A DNA stretch of 64,000 nt, taken from Pontibacter ramchanderi (GTDB lineage: Bacteria > Bacteroidota > Bacteroidia > Cytophagales > Hymenobacteraceae). The DNA lies in the NCBI RefSeq assembly GCF_002846395.1, contig NZ_PJMU01000003.1:372001-436000 (forward strand), written 5' to 3'. The translations under genes and the position numbers were made by a program. The notes beneath the pieces were generated by a model that was not told where the DNA came from, ran no database searches, and was given only the letters and a program-made list of their open reading frames with translations. Positions 8,385 through 17,112 of this stretch are shown one piece after another (position 1 is the first letter of the stretch; each line of letters starts with the position of its first letter).

Positions 8385-9599
8385 TTAAAAAATGATTGTG
8401 AAGGTAGTGCCTTGGTGCAACACGCTGTCCACTTTTATTTCTCCGTGCACATTGTCTACCATTCTTTTCACAATATACAACCCGATGCCGCTGCCCTCCA
8501 CGTGGTCGTGCGCGCGCGTGAACATTGTGAACACACTGTCCTTTTTGTTGAGTGGTATACCCAGGCCATTGTCCTGAACCGACAGGTAAGTCTTCCCACT
8601 GTGTCTCTCCAGTTTGATGGTAATCTCTGGTTTTCTGGCAGGCGATCGGTACTTGATGGCGTTGCTGACCAGGTTGCTGAGGATGCTTTTGAAATTCTTC
8701 GGCGTGAAGCCCGTCACATGACTGTCTGGCGCGATCACCTCTATCCGTGCATCGTTCTCTACCACCAGGCTTTGCAGGTCTTGCCTCACTGACTCCATCA
8801 CCTGGTTAATATCAAGTACGGAGGCATCTTCGTCGGATCCCGTTTTATCTATCTCCACAATTGCGGTCAGGTCCCGGATCGTGGTGGAAAAGCGCCTGAG
8901 CGAGGTCTTCATCATGGCGGTGATCTGCTTGAGCTCTTCCCGGTCCAGGTGCTCGTTCGACACAGAAACAGAAAGTAACTCTATAAGCCCCGCAATATTG
9001 GCAACGGGAGATTTCAGGTCGTGCGAGGCGGTGTACACAAAGTTGTCGAGGTCGAAATTGGCGCTGGTGAGGCTCTTGTTCTCCTGCTGCAGTTCCGCCG
9101 TAAACTGATGGCTCCGCTCCAGCAAATCCAAGCTCTCCAGATGAAAGGCCAGCAGTTCGGCAAACATTTTAAACGTGTTGATCACCCTCGGGTTGTTTAC
9201 AAGGGCCGGCCTGGAGTCGATGGCGCAAAGAGTTCCGAAAAAGTCGCCGTTGCGGAGTAGGATCGGTATTGAGATATAACTCTGGAGCCCGTAAATACGA
9301 GGGGTATGGTGCTCTCTGTAAAGTGGGTCTTCGGCCACGTTGTCGATCACGATCGGGTTGCGGTGTGCCCTTATTTCATTACAAAGCGTGGTTTTGATTG
9401 GAAGTTCACCACCTGCCTCCAGGCCAAAGTTCACTTCGTCGCGCACACTGCAGGCTATCCATCTGTCTTCTGTTACACGTGCCACTGCCGCAAAGCCCAT
9501 CCCGGTGGTCTGGCAGATAACTTCGAGCATAGTCGGCACAACCGGAATCTGCCTGATGGCTTCCAGGTCTTTCAAAAGCTCGTCTTGGATTTCAATCAT
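8385..9599 (-). CDS. Cytoplasmic GAF-domain sensor histidine kinase
   Basis: A 404-residue kinase without membrane segments. The GAF domain is at about residues 20-160, followed by a short coiled linker and the HisKA helix with the phosphorylated His at 193 in TASHDLKSP. The HATPase domain (about 290-404) has an N-box region around LVSNAIKYRSP, the G1 box DNGLGIP and the G2 box GSGIGLYIVKRMV. It ends directly after the ATPase fold. No response regulator is adjacent, so it is an orphan kinase that probably senses an intracellular small molecule, light or redox through GAF. Confidence 0.92.
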   Translation of the reverse strand: MIEIQDELLKDLEAIRQIPVVPTMLEVICQTTGMGFAAVARVTEDRWIACSVRDEVNFGLEAGGELPIKTTLCNEIRAHRNPIVIDNVAEDPLYREHHTPRIYGLQSYISIPILLRNGDFFGTLCAIDSRPALVNNPRVINTFKMFAELLAFHLESLDLLERSHQFTAELQQENKSLTSANFDLDNFVYTASHDLKSPVANIAGLIELLSVSVSNEHLDREELKQITAMMKTSLRRFSTTIRDLTAIVEIDKTGSDEDASVLDINQVMESVRQDLQSLVVENDARIEVIAPDSHVTGFTPKNFKSILSNLVSNAIKYRSPARKPEITIKLERHSGKTYLSVQDNGLGIPLNKKDSVFTMFTRAHDHVEGSGIGLYIVKRMVDNVHGEIKVDSVLHQGTTFTIIF

Positions 9600-9786
9600 T
9601 TGAGAGGGTTGGATCTTAGAGTCGCATTACTGTGCGCTCCGTCACCTTGTTTTCATTTCATGTTTAAATTAATAGATAATGTGTTAAAATAAAAATCGAT
9701 GCTGCCAAACGTACCTTTTCTCCCTACAAACTGACATAGTTGCCCGGCTGCCAGTGAGCAGAACAGCCAGGCAACATGTCATAGCC

Positions 9787-10290
9787 CTAGCGGGTGATCT
9801 GGCCTCTCAGCTCGCCATCGGGGTACTGGCTGCTGTGAATGTTGATGTACCACTCGCCTGCCAGCAGCTCTGCTTCCTGCGCATCGGTGAGAGGGGAAGT
9901 GGATCTTGACATGGGACTCACGAAAGGATTAGTACTGGAGTAAGGGTCGTTGCTGGCGCCGGGGTTTATGGGCAAGACAATTGGTCCGTCAACCCCTACC
10001 GCGCCCTTATGAAAGTGCATGCCCGTGGGCGTTATACCCTGAAAGGTAACCGTGTAGCGCATCACTTTGGTGTCTCGGTTATAAGTACCCTTGAAGGTTC
10101 CGGTAGCCTGGGTGCTGACGGCCGGCACCTCGTCAGCACCAGTCAGGGTCACTTCATTAAAGGTTATGATCTCCGCGTCAGGTATAACGGTGGTGTCTTC
10201 GTCGTCGTCGCAGCTAGTCAGCATAAACGAAAGGCTCAGCAGTGCGCCAAGCAGTATTCCAAAATTGATTCGAAACGTTTTCATCTTCAT
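9787..10290 (-). CDS. CHRD-domain lipoprotein
   Basis: A 167-residue exported lipoprotein. The signal ends in lipobox LTSC (Cys27), followed by an acidic DDDED run. The rest is a CHRD domain, recognisable from the GADEVPAV start, the GMHFHKG motif and the end WYINIHSSQYPDGELRGQI. CHRD domains occur in chordin and in many bacterial surface proteins; their bacterial role is unclear. ATG at 10290 is used; a second ATG six bases on would serve equally. Confidence 0.9.
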   Translation of the reverse strand: MKMKTFRINFGILLGALLSLSFMLTSCDDDEDTTVIPDAEIITFNEVTLTGADEVPAVSTQATGTFKGTYNRDTKVMRYTVTFQGITPTGMHFHKGAVGVDGPIVLPINPGASNDPYSSTNPFVSPMSRSTSPLTDAQEAELLAGEWYINIHSSQYPDGELRGQITR

Positions 10291-10399
10291 TAAAAATTAA
10301 GGAGAAGTGAATGAATAATAAGAGCACTGTTATTCTTCCTGGCACAGCCGGGGCCGTGCCATAACGTGAGGTGTTATGAAACTGCAAATCTGGACCTTG

Positions 10400-11650
10400 T
10401 TATTTTAGGGTGAAGCCGGCTGAAAAAAACACGCCTGCACTGGTGAGTTTCACCCGCCCTTCGCCGATACTGGCCAGCGGTAGTTTGACAAAGGGCGCCG
10501 CTCCGATCGTGATGGCAGGAGACAACTGGTATGCATAGCCTACAGCCAGGTTCTGTATCCCGAACCAGTGCCTGTTCTTGTTCGAGAATTCGCGGGTGCT
10601 GCTGTAGGGTTCTCTTCCAGGGTAGTAGTAGGTATAAGTATATTCTTCGTTGAGCATCAGGTAGCTGGAAAGCCCCGCCTGCACGGTCAGTTGGCTCCTG
10701 CCCCAGTCCAGCACCCGGTACTGCAGGTCGACAGGTATATCGAGCACATTACACTGCGCAGCAATCACATCCGGTCGCCTTTTGCCATCCCAGTAGTCGG
10801 GCGAAGGGGCATAGTCTGCGGGGGTGGCGTTGTATAGTTTGTCTGCCCACACAGCACCCGACACCAAGCTCAGCCTGCTGGTAAGGGGCACGCTCAACAG
10901 CACGCCGGCATTGGTACTGACCGCATCCCGGTCTTTGAAGCGAACGGTGGTGATATCCGGTGCTGCCACCAGCGTGACCCCGATACTGCGCAGAAACACC
11001 CGCTTCCGCTCCTCTGGTATTTCTTCAGGCACTGCAGGTACAGCAGCAGGTATAGGAGGGGCCGCTACCTGCCGGGCTATACCTGGCACTTGCGGTGGCG
11101 CGGCTATCGGCAATGCTGTCTTCACTGTTTGCAAGGGTTCCGCTGCTTCCGCCACTTGGCTGGCAGGTATAGCACTGCGCAAAGGTATAGCCGGAGCCGA
11201 AGGTATAGCTTTGCGTTCAGGTATAGCAGTGCGCTCACGCACAGGTTCATTGGCGGCACTGATTCCCACCCCGGAGCCTGGCTGCACGGCAGGGTATGGC
11301 GCAGCGGGCGAAGGTGGCTCCGGCAAGGTAGTATGCGCTTCTTCCTTGGTCTGATCAGGTGCGGTAGCCACGCTACGAGCTGCCTCCTCCCCTTGCGCGG
11401 CAGGTATAGCAACGCTTTCCTGAGGCGGCGCCTCTTTTTCCAGCTGCCGCCAGACAATGCCTACCGACACCAGCATGGCTAGCAGCAGGATGGGGAACAA
11501 GCGTTTCATGCCGGTCCCTTTTCCCTGGGCTCCATCCAGCTTCCGCTCCATCGCCTTCCACGCCTCCTCATCGAAGGGCGGCTCGTACTGCCCGGCCGAT
11601 TTCCTGAACAGGCGGTCCAGTTCCTTGTCAGACATATTGTTTGCGCTCAT
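10400..11650 (-). CDS. Membrane-anchored protein with barrel-like C-terminus, partner of the ECF sigma factor
   Basis: A 416-residue protein whose start lies inside the end of the sigma factor gene (23-base overlap). The cytoplasmic N-terminus (1-48) has the DKELDRLFRKS and FDEEAWKAMERKL pattern often seen in Bacteroidota anti-sigma-like proteins. One membrane segment follows at about 49-66. A Pro/Ala-rich linker (about 70-220) contains a six-residue repeat beginning AIP. The C-terminal 190 residues have the alternating pattern and aromatic ends of a small outer-membrane-type beta barrel. It probably binds or regulates the sigma factor, but it has no classic zinc anti-sigma motif. Confidence 0.75.
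   Translation of the reverse strand: MSANNMSDKELDRLFRKSAGQYEPPFDEEAWKAMERKLDGAQGKGTGMKRLFPILLLAMLVSVGIVWRQLEKEAPPQESVAIPAAQGEEAARSVATAPDQTKEEAHTTLPEPPSPAAPYPAVQPGSGVGISAANEPVRERTAIPERKAIPSAPAIPLRSAIPASQVAEAAEPLQTVKTALPIAAPPQVPGIARQVAAPPIPAAVPAVPEEIPEERKRVFLRSIGVTLVAAPDITTVRFKDRDAVSTNAGVLLSVPLTSRLSLVSGAVWADKLYNATPADYAPSPDYWDGKRRPDVIAAQCNVLDIPVDLQYRVLDWGRSQLTVQAGLSSYLMLNEEYTYTYYYPGREPYSSTREFSNKNRHWFGIQNLAVGYAYQLSPAITIGAAPFVKLPLASIGEGRVKLTSAGVFFSAGFTLK
11165..11225 (+). repeat. Four AGGTATA motifs at an exact 18-base period inside a gene
   Basis: AGGTATA begins at 11165, 11183, 11201 and 11219. On the coding (minus) strand each copy is read as Ala-Ile-Pro, giving a six-residue repeat in the linker of the sigma-partner protein. 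Further copies lie at 11048, 11078 (reverse) and 11402. Confidence 0.9.
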
Positions 11651-12227
11651 CGATTCTGCTCCGTTGTAATGCTTCCCGCAAATTTGCCCGTGCCTTGGCC
11701 AGGTTCGACTTGGAGGTACCCACTGCTATACCTAGTGTCTCGGCTATCTCCTCGTGGGTATAGCCATCAATCGCATACAAGTTGAACACAGCCCGGTAGC
11801 CCGGCGACAGCTGCTGCACCAGTGAGATGAGGTACTCGTAGTTGAGTTGCTGCTCCACACCAAACGGTTCGGCTGCCGGTGCTGCTTTTTCAATGTCCTG
11901 CAAGTGATAGTTCTTGAGGTTATGCCGGTAGTTGTCCAAAGCCGTGTTGATCATGATCCGCCGCAGCCAATTTTTGAAGGGCTTGGGCGGGTGGTATTGG
12001 TCCAGCCTGGTGAACACCTTCATAAATCCGTCGTTCAGCACATCTTTCGCTTCCTCAGCGTCGTGTGAGTAGCGGACACAAACACTCATAGCGTAGCTGT
12101 AAAAGAGCCGGTACAGCTCTTTTTGCGCTCCGCGGTCCTGCTTCAGACACTGACGTAGCAGCACATCCAATACTTCGCCTTCTGTTTTGCTCACTGTTCC
12201 AGAATTTGCGCTCCCATCACGGACCAA
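11628..12227 (-). CDS. ECF-type RNA polymerase sigma factor
   Basis: A 199-residue sigma-70 family protein. Region 2 spans about residues 30-105 (the AEEAKDVLNDGFMKVF helix and FKNWLRRI). Region 4 spans about 130-190, with the helix-turn-helix YTHEEIAETLGIAVGTSKSNLAKAR. There is no region 1 or 3, as expected for an ECF sigma. It is the first gene of a two-gene operon with the membrane protein that overlaps its 3' end, the usual arrangement for a sigma factor and its membrane regulator. Confidence 0.93.
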   Translation of the reverse strand: MVRDGSANSGTVSKTEGEVLDVLLRQCLKQDRGAQKELYRLFYSYAMSVCVRYSHDAEEAKDVLNDGFMKVFTRLDQYHPPKPFKNWLRRIMINTALDNYRHNLKNYHLQDIEKAAPAAEPFGVEQQLNYEYLISLVQQLSPGYRAVFNLYAIDGYTHEEIAETLGIAVGTSKSNLAKARANLREALQRSRIDERKQYV

Positions 12228-12246
12228 ACGCCAAAAGGGTTGCCTC

Positions 12247-12254
12247 CAAAAATA
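12247..12254 (-). promoter_or_regulatory. Possible -7 element of the sigma factor operon
   Basis: On the minus strand this reads TATTTTTG, matching TAnnTTTG, about 20 bases before the sigma factor ATG. No matching -33 element is visible at the expected distance. Confidence 0.35.
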
Positions 12255-12374
12255 AAAAAATCTGTCTACCGCACTTCTTTTTACGATTTTAAACTACTGA
12301 TAACCAAAGCATAACAAGAGACATTAAAAAGTGCCGACAAAGCAGGAAGCCGGGATGGGTATTTGACTCCATGG

Positions 12375-12407
12375 CAAAAAAAAACCTGCAACCCAGAGGC
12401 TGCAGGC
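12375..12407 (-). terminator. Intrinsic terminator of the small membrane protein gene
   Basis: On the minus strand CCTGCA pairs with TGCAGG across a 10-base loop (12385-12390 with 12401-12406), followed by nine Us. Confidence 0.7.
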
Positions 12408-12461
12408 ACCCTAATCAGCGTGTGTTCTGACTAAGCTGTTCGTAAAATCACCGGTTTATAC

Positions 12462-12713
12462 CTACATGAAGTTCGCCTTGACCAGGGCGATGACCGCAAC
12501 AAGGAGGAAGATGGTGTTGAGCACGTAGCTGGCATGTGCTTTTTTAGACGAGGCATAGAAGATCATGAACAAGCACCCCAGGATGTTCATGCCCAGGTAC
12601 TCCACCGACTGCCCGTGTGTATAGCCCATGCTGTTCAGGCCAAAGGCCAGAAGCGAAAAGAAAGCGCCTGCCCACCCGATTGCCTCTCCCATGTATTTGC
12701 GTATTAAGATCAT
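12462..12713 (-). CDS. Small three-helix membrane protein, CBU_0592-like
   Basis: An 83-residue, very hydrophobic protein with three membrane helices (about 10-28, 40-54 and 63-79). The IGWAGA start and the regular helix spacing resemble the CBU_0592 family of small membrane proteins of unknown role. The frame stays open far upstream, but the ATG at 12713 gives the natural start. The gene is divergent from a LysR regulator with only 100 bases between them, so it is a likely target of that regulator. Confidence 0.7.
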   Translation of the reverse strand: MILIRKYMGEAIGWAGAFFSLLAFGLNSMGYTHGQSVEYLGMNILGCLFMIFYASSKKAHASYVLNTIFLLVAVIALVKANFM

Positions 12714-12813
12714 AGCTTTGCTGACTAATATAATATTTGCAAATAAAGCAGGTGAAAATGGGCTAAAAAATGCTTTTATTCGCTTAACTAATGCAATAAA
12801 CGAATCACAGCGA

Positions 12814-13707
12814 ATGGAGCTACAGCAAATAAAATACTTTCTGGCATTGGCGCAGGAGCTGCACTTCTGGAATACGGCCGAGCGCATGTTCATCACGCAG
12901 TCTGCCCTCAGCCGACAGATCAAAGCCCTGGAAATAGAACTTGGCGTGCAGCTTTTCGAGCGAACAAAGCGGAGCGTGAAGCTGACCGAGGCGGGTGCCT
13001 TTCTGCGCGACCAGTGGGCGCCGCTGCTCGACGAGATAAACCGGGTGCACTTGCAGGCCCGCAAAATACACGAGGGTGCGTACGGCACGATCCGGATCGG
13101 CTACCCCGGCTCCATCGCCTACGGTTTCATGCCGGACCTCATCAGCCGTATTTCCAAAGCTTTGCCAGAGTTGAAGGTAGACCTGGTGGAGCCGACCGAC
13201 ATCAGCTTTGAGCAGTTGTTGCTCAATTACCAGATGGACATGGCCTTTAGGCGGGACCCCGCTGAGAATCCGGCACTGCAGTCGGTATGCCTCTACTCGG
13301 AGCCTTATGCGCTGGTCGTGCCCCAAAGCCACCGCCTCACCGAGCAGAACTTTACCGGTATGCAGGATCTGCAGCACGACAAGTTTATCCTCTCCAACCT
13401 GACGCAAACTACTTATTATACCGCAGGCCTTCGCCAGATCTTCGATGATTACCGCATCACGCCCGACGTGCGCATCGAAACCGATTTCGGGGGCATGGTG
13501 CTGGGGCTGGTATCCAAAGGGCTGGGTGTGACTATTTTACCCTATTCCTATTCATTCAGCGCCTTGCCCAACGTGCGCTTCATTGCCCTGCCCTACAAGA
13601 CGAACCTGTATGTGACCTGGCGCAAAAACGACAACAGCCCGGTACTCAAAAACATCCTCAAACTGGTGTCTGAAGCCGCCGCGGGTTACGATGCAAAAGG
13701 AAGTTAG
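12814..13707 (+). CDS. LysR family transcriptional regulator
   Basis: A 297-residue regulator. The N-terminal winged helix-turn-helix covers residues 1-60 (ELQQIKYFLALAQELHF, then TQSALSRQIKALE). The C-terminal substrate-binding fold covers about 90-297 and begins with the typical IRIGYPGS strand. The inducer cannot be told from sequence. I chose ATG 12814 because it puts the HTH at the usual distance; an upstream in-frame ATG would run through the promoter region. Being divergent from the small membrane gene fits the usual LysR layout. It ends four bases from the convergent DUF808 gene. Confidence 0.93.
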   Translation: MELQQIKYFLALAQELHFWNTAERMFITQSALSRQIKALEIELGVQLFERTKRSVKLTEAGAFLRDQWAPLLDEINRVHLQARKIHEGAYGTIRIGYPGSIAYGFMPDLISRISKALPELKVDLVEPTDISFEQLLLNYQMDMAFRRDPAENPALQSVCLYSEPYALVVPQSHRLTEQNFTGMQDLQHDKFILSNLTQTTYYTAGLRQIFDDYRITPDVRIETDFGGMVLGLVSKGLGVTILPYSYSFSALPNVRFIALPYKTNLYVTWRKNDNSPVLKNILKLVSEAAAGYDAKGS

Positions 13708-13710
13708 AGC

Positions 13711-14652
13711 TTAGTGCGCAACCTTCTCAGCCGGACGCTTGAACAATTTTTTCCCAAGCGTGACCACCTGTGCAATGACAGCCCCTAGGAGCAGACCTCC
13801 CAACGCCAACACCAGCACCTTTACGAGCCACCCGAGCGCCGGAATGTCGGGGAACAGGTGATCGAGTGTTTCCATGGGGTGGTGCATAAACGGCAGACCG
13901 TGCGCGATGATCTCAGCTCCTACCCACAGCATGGCGGCAGTGCCCACATAGCCCAGTATTTTCAGGAAGGCTGGCATGGATTTCACGATGCCACGGCCGA
14001 TCTTTTGGGTGGTCGGGTGGAATTTGTCCTGGGCCATGTGCACACCAATATCGTCTGCTTTCACGATCAGGGCCACAAAGCCGTACACGGCAACAGTAAT
14101 AAAAATTGCCACCGCGAACAGCACCACGATCTGGTTCATCAGCGGGCTGTCGGCTACAGTAGCATAGGCAATGGCCATGATCTCGGCCGAAAGGATGAAG
14201 TCTGTGCGGATCGCGCCGCTCACTCTTTGTTTTTCCAGTTCTGCCGGGGTGATCACCTCCATCTCTTCGGTGAGCTCATCGGTTGGCTCGTGTGTTTTGC
14301 TGAACATGGAGTGCACCTTTTCATAACCTTCGAAACACAGGAAAGCGCCGCCCAGCATGAGCAGGTAAGGTATAACCGCTGGCGCAAAGTAACCCAGCAC
14401 CAAGGCGGCCGGCCCCAGAAAGATAGCTTTGTTGATGAGCGACCGCTTGGCGATCTGGTAAATGATGGAGAGCTCGCGTTTCGGGTCGAGGCCCACCACA
14501 TACTTGGGCGTTACAGCCGTGTCGTCGATCACGATACCCGATACCTTGCCCGTGGTTTTCGCTACCTGGGTGGGCACGTCATCCAAAGTTGCCGCACTTA
14601 CCTTAACCAGTGCCGCCACATCGTCTAAAAGCGCAAGAAGTCCTGTCGCCAT
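13711..14652 (-). CDS. DUF808 family inner membrane protein (YedI-like)
   Basis: A 313-residue membrane protein matching the DUF808/YedI family. The N-terminus MATGLLALLDDVAAL and the segment VSGIVIDDTAVTPKYV are characteristic. About six membrane helices can be seen from residue 85 onward. The function is unknown. The gene is convergent with the LysR gene, with three bases between stops and no room for a terminator between them. Confidence 0.9.
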   Translation of the reverse strand: MATGLLALLDDVAALVKVSAATLDDVPTQVAKTTGKVSGIVIDDTAVTPKYVVGLDPKRELSIIYQIAKRSLINKAIFLGPAALVLGYFAPAVIPYLLMLGGAFLCFEGYEKVHSMFSKTHEPTDELTEEMEVITPAELEKQRVSGAIRTDFILSAEIMAIAYATVADSPLMNQIVVLFAVAIFITVAVYGFVALIVKADDIGVHMAQDKFHPTTQKIGRGIVKSMPAFLKILGYVGTAAMLWVGAEIIAHGLPFMHHPMETLDHLFPDIPALGWLVKVLVLALGGLLLGAVIAQVVTLGKKLFKRPAEKVAH

Positions 14653-14787
14653 GTTCTAGTTTTATTATAAAGTGAGTTTAATTGGCATTGCCTGCTTTGT
14701 ACGGATGAAATTGCGAAGCTGGCTGATACAAGGTCGTAATTTAAGCGAAAGAAACGGGATTGTGATGGAGTGGATTTGGCAAGTGAT

Positions 14788-14835
14788 AAAAAAGCAGGAG
14801 ACCGCTCGTTGACATGTGGGCCTCCTGCTTTCTTG
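14788..14835 (-). terminator. Intrinsic terminator of the T9SS-type operon
   Basis: AAAGCAGGAG (14791-14800) pairs with CTCCTGCTTT (14822-14831) across a 21-base loop. On the minus strand a U-run follows. It lies 24 bases past the last gene of the operon. Confidence 0.75.
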
Positions 14836-14858
14836 TTTTGCTCTGTGATTATCCGGCG

Positions 14859-16100
14859 TTAAGGCACCAGGTATAGCTCCGTTTTGCGATGCGCTTTGCC
14901 CTTGCCCGGGAGTACTTCTCCCTCTATTTCTACCTGGAAATCCTTGGCTCCAAAGTAGCGCTGGATGTACTCCTTCACACTCTGGGCACGCTGCTCGCTC
15001 ACCCGCTGCTTTGCCGCAGGCTCCCCGTATCCGTCCGAATAGCCTTTGATGACAAAGCCTGTACCGTCTGGCTGCAGGCGCAGGAAGCGCGATAAGCCGG
15101 CAAGTTCGCTTAGGCTCAGGTGCACGCGGTTAAACTCGTTATAGAGTACCAGCGATGGGGTCGCCGCCCGCATAGGCTTAGCTTTCACCGACTCTTCAGC
15201 AACAACTTCTGACTCAGCCGGAGCAACCTCCTCCAGTGCGATCTGCTGTGGCACCACTTCTACCTGTGGTTCAGAAACAAGCTCCTCAACAGGCGCTGCG
15301 ACTGCAGCAGCAGGCAGGTCTCCCAACAGGTAAGCAACATAGCGCGGCTGCTCCTTGGCAGTGCCGGTCACCCATAAGGTATGGTCAGCGCTTTTCCTGA
15401 AGTAGGCATTGTAGCTTTCCTTTTCGTTCACCATACCAGTCAAGCGCACTGCCTCACCTGGATTACCGTTGTGTAGAGCGGCTCCGTAGATGTAGGCTGT
15501 TTCCCCCTCTTGGCGGGAGAAATACAGTGAGTCGTTGCGCACGAATGGGGCGAACTCTGCTTGATTGGAGTTGACCTGTTTGCCGAGGTTGCGTGGACGT
15601 GACCACGACTTGCCATTCCACTCACTCAGGTATAGATCGTCGTAGCCCTGTGAGCCTGCCAGTTCGGCGGCGATGAAAAGCCGGCGCTGGTCCTCGGTCA
15701 GGTATAGGCCCAGGTTGTAAGAGTGGTTGCGCAGACGTGGCACAGGAATTTCCTCGCCTTTTACGAACTCGCCGTTTGTCCAGCTATACTTTGTGATTCG
15801 CTCCTCTCTCCTGCCCGACTTATGGTAGACGAACACTTCGCCCGCCGCCAGGTTGCCGCCAACCACAGCATTGATGTGGCCGGCATTCAGGGCGATGGCC
15901 CGCTCCTTAGTCTCCGTCTCGCCGAGGCGGGCGGTGTAGAGGTATTGCCCGCCGTCCTCTTTTTTGGTCACGAGCAGCATGTCCTCTCCTACCAGCGCTA
16001 CGCCGGCCATTTCAGCGTTCGTTTCCTGCAGTTTTGTCTGGGCCTGCCCTGCGGTCAGGGTCCCTAAAATCAATCCGATGGTGTATACAATCTTCTTCAT
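14859..16100 (-). CDS. OmpA family outer-membrane protein with beta-propeller-like N-terminus
   Basis: A 413-residue exported protein. The signal peptide ends near residue 20 (GQA-Q). Residues 25-270 show repeated short strands ending in YLxEW- or LYFSRQ-like motifs, like PD40/beta-propeller repeats. A Val/Glu/Ala-rich linker follows (about 275-310). The C-terminal 100 residues form an OmpA-like peptidoglycan-binding domain (VIKGYSDGYGEPAAKQRVSEQRAQSV split over the usual strand-helix). It is the last gene of a three-gene operon with PorP/SprF and a giant surface protein, so it probably ties that T9SS-related assembly to peptidoglycan. Confidence 0.85.
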   Translation of the reverse strand: MKKIVYTIGLILGTLTAGQAQTKLQETNAEMAGVALVGEDMLLVTKKEDGGQYLYTARLGETETKERAIALNAGHINAVVGGNLAAGEVFVYHKSGRREERITKYSWTNGEFVKGEEIPVPRLRNHSYNLGLYLTEDQRRLFIAAELAGSQGYDDLYLSEWNGKSWSRPRNLGKQVNSNQAEFAPFVRNDSLYFSRQEGETAYIYGAALHNGNPGEAVRLTGMVNEKESYNAYFRKSADHTLWVTGTAKEQPRYVAYLLGDLPAAAVAAPVEELVSEPQVEVVPQQIALEEVAPAESEVVAEESVKAKPMRAATPSLVLYNEFNRVHLSLSELAGLSRFLRLQPDGTGFVIKGYSDGYGEPAAKQRVSEQRAQSVKEYIQRYFGAKDFQVEIEGEVLPGKGKAHRKTELYLVP

Positions 16101-16112
16101 GTTCGCTTCGCT

Positions 16113-17108
16113 TTACCAGATGGTTACTTGTCTGCCGTACTTCGGATATTTCACCGGGATCAGGTTGTAAGTGAGGGAGATCTCGTTCGTGCTCCGGCTC
16201 ACGTGGCGGGCGTTCTGAATCGGAATCTCGTAGGCATAGCCGATGCGGAACTGGTCCAAGCGCAACCCGGCCGTGGCGCTCCAGGCCAGGTCCTGGCGGT
16301 AGCTGCCTCCCAGCCAAACCATGTTCTGGTAAATGGCCTTGAGCTGCAACTCGGTACTCTCTTTCAGCTTGTTGTCATACTGGAACATGGCATTGGCCAC
16401 CAAGCCAAACTGATCAGAAAGAGCCGTGCGGTAGCCCGCCTGCACAAGGTGCTTGCGGGTATAGAGGTCCTGCAAAAACTCGTCTCCACCCGACACAATA
16501 CCGCCTTTGGTCACGTCCTGCATGGCATAGCCGATGTAGAAATTATCGGCGGTGAGCGTCCAGCCCAGGTTCAGGTCGAGCTTGCCCTGGCGCAGGCGCT
16601 GCCCCAGAACCCCCTGAAACTCCGGATCGCTCTCGTTATCCACTGTGAGTTTGTTGCCATCGAGGCGCTGGGCGTTGTACACGGCGGCACCACCCCAGCG
16701 CAGGCTCAGTTTCTCGGAGAGACGCACACGCGAGGCATAACTCAACTGCACCTGGCTTTCGGAAAAAGGCCCGAACTCGTCCTGCAATACCGCTACTCCA
16801 AAGGCGTGTTTGGCACCCATCTGTCGGCTGTAGTAATCATCCTGCCGGGTGCGGAGTAGATCGCTTTTCTTCCAGGCAGACACATCGGCCAGGTCCAGCT
16901 CAGCGGAGGCGAAGTAGGTGCGCGGTGCTCCCTCAAAGCCCGTCCACTGGTTGCGGTGGAAGCCCTTGAGCATGGAGCCCTCGTAGCCCGTCAGCGAGGG
17001 GTTGTAGTATTGCTGAAACAGCTGAAAGTTGGCGATGTGCTTTCTGTTCTGGGCATTCGCACCCAGAACAGAAGCAACTAATAGTATGGATAAGATTAAC
17101 TTTTTCAT
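16113..17108 (-). CDS. PorP/SprF family type IX secretion outer-membrane protein
   Basis: A 331-residue protein. The signal peptide ends at about residue 19 (ANA-Q). The start of the mature protein (NFQLFQQYYNPSLTGYEGSMLKG) is the hallmark of PorP/SprF proteins, and the rest has the alternating pattern of an outer-membrane barrel. SprF-type proteins are needed for surface localisation of a partner protein with a type B C-terminal signal. That partner is the gene directly upstream, four bases away, so this SprF homologue is probably dedicated to it. Confidence 0.93.
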   Translation of the reverse strand: MKKLILSILLVASVLGANAQNRKHIANFQLFQQYYNPSLTGYEGSMLKGFHRNQWTGFEGAPRTYFASAELDLADVSAWKKSDLLRTRQDDYYSRQMGAKHAFGVAVLQDEFGPFSESQVQLSYASRVRLSEKLSLRWGGAAVYNAQRLDGNKLTVDNESDPEFQGVLGQRLRQGKLDLNLGWTLTADNFYIGYAMQDVTKGGIVSGGDEFLQDLYTRKHLVQAGYRTALSDQFGLVANAMFQYDNKLKESTELQLKAIYQNMVWLGGSYRQDLAWSATAGLRLDQFRIGYAYEIPIQNARHVSRSTNEISLTYNLIPVKYPKYGRQVTIW

Positions 17109-17112
17109 TTGA

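Noticed and set aside
12714-13088. Upstream extension of the small membrane protein to 208 residues
   Set aside because: The extra part is antisense to the LysR gene and Ser/Arg-rich; ATG 12713 is the natural start.
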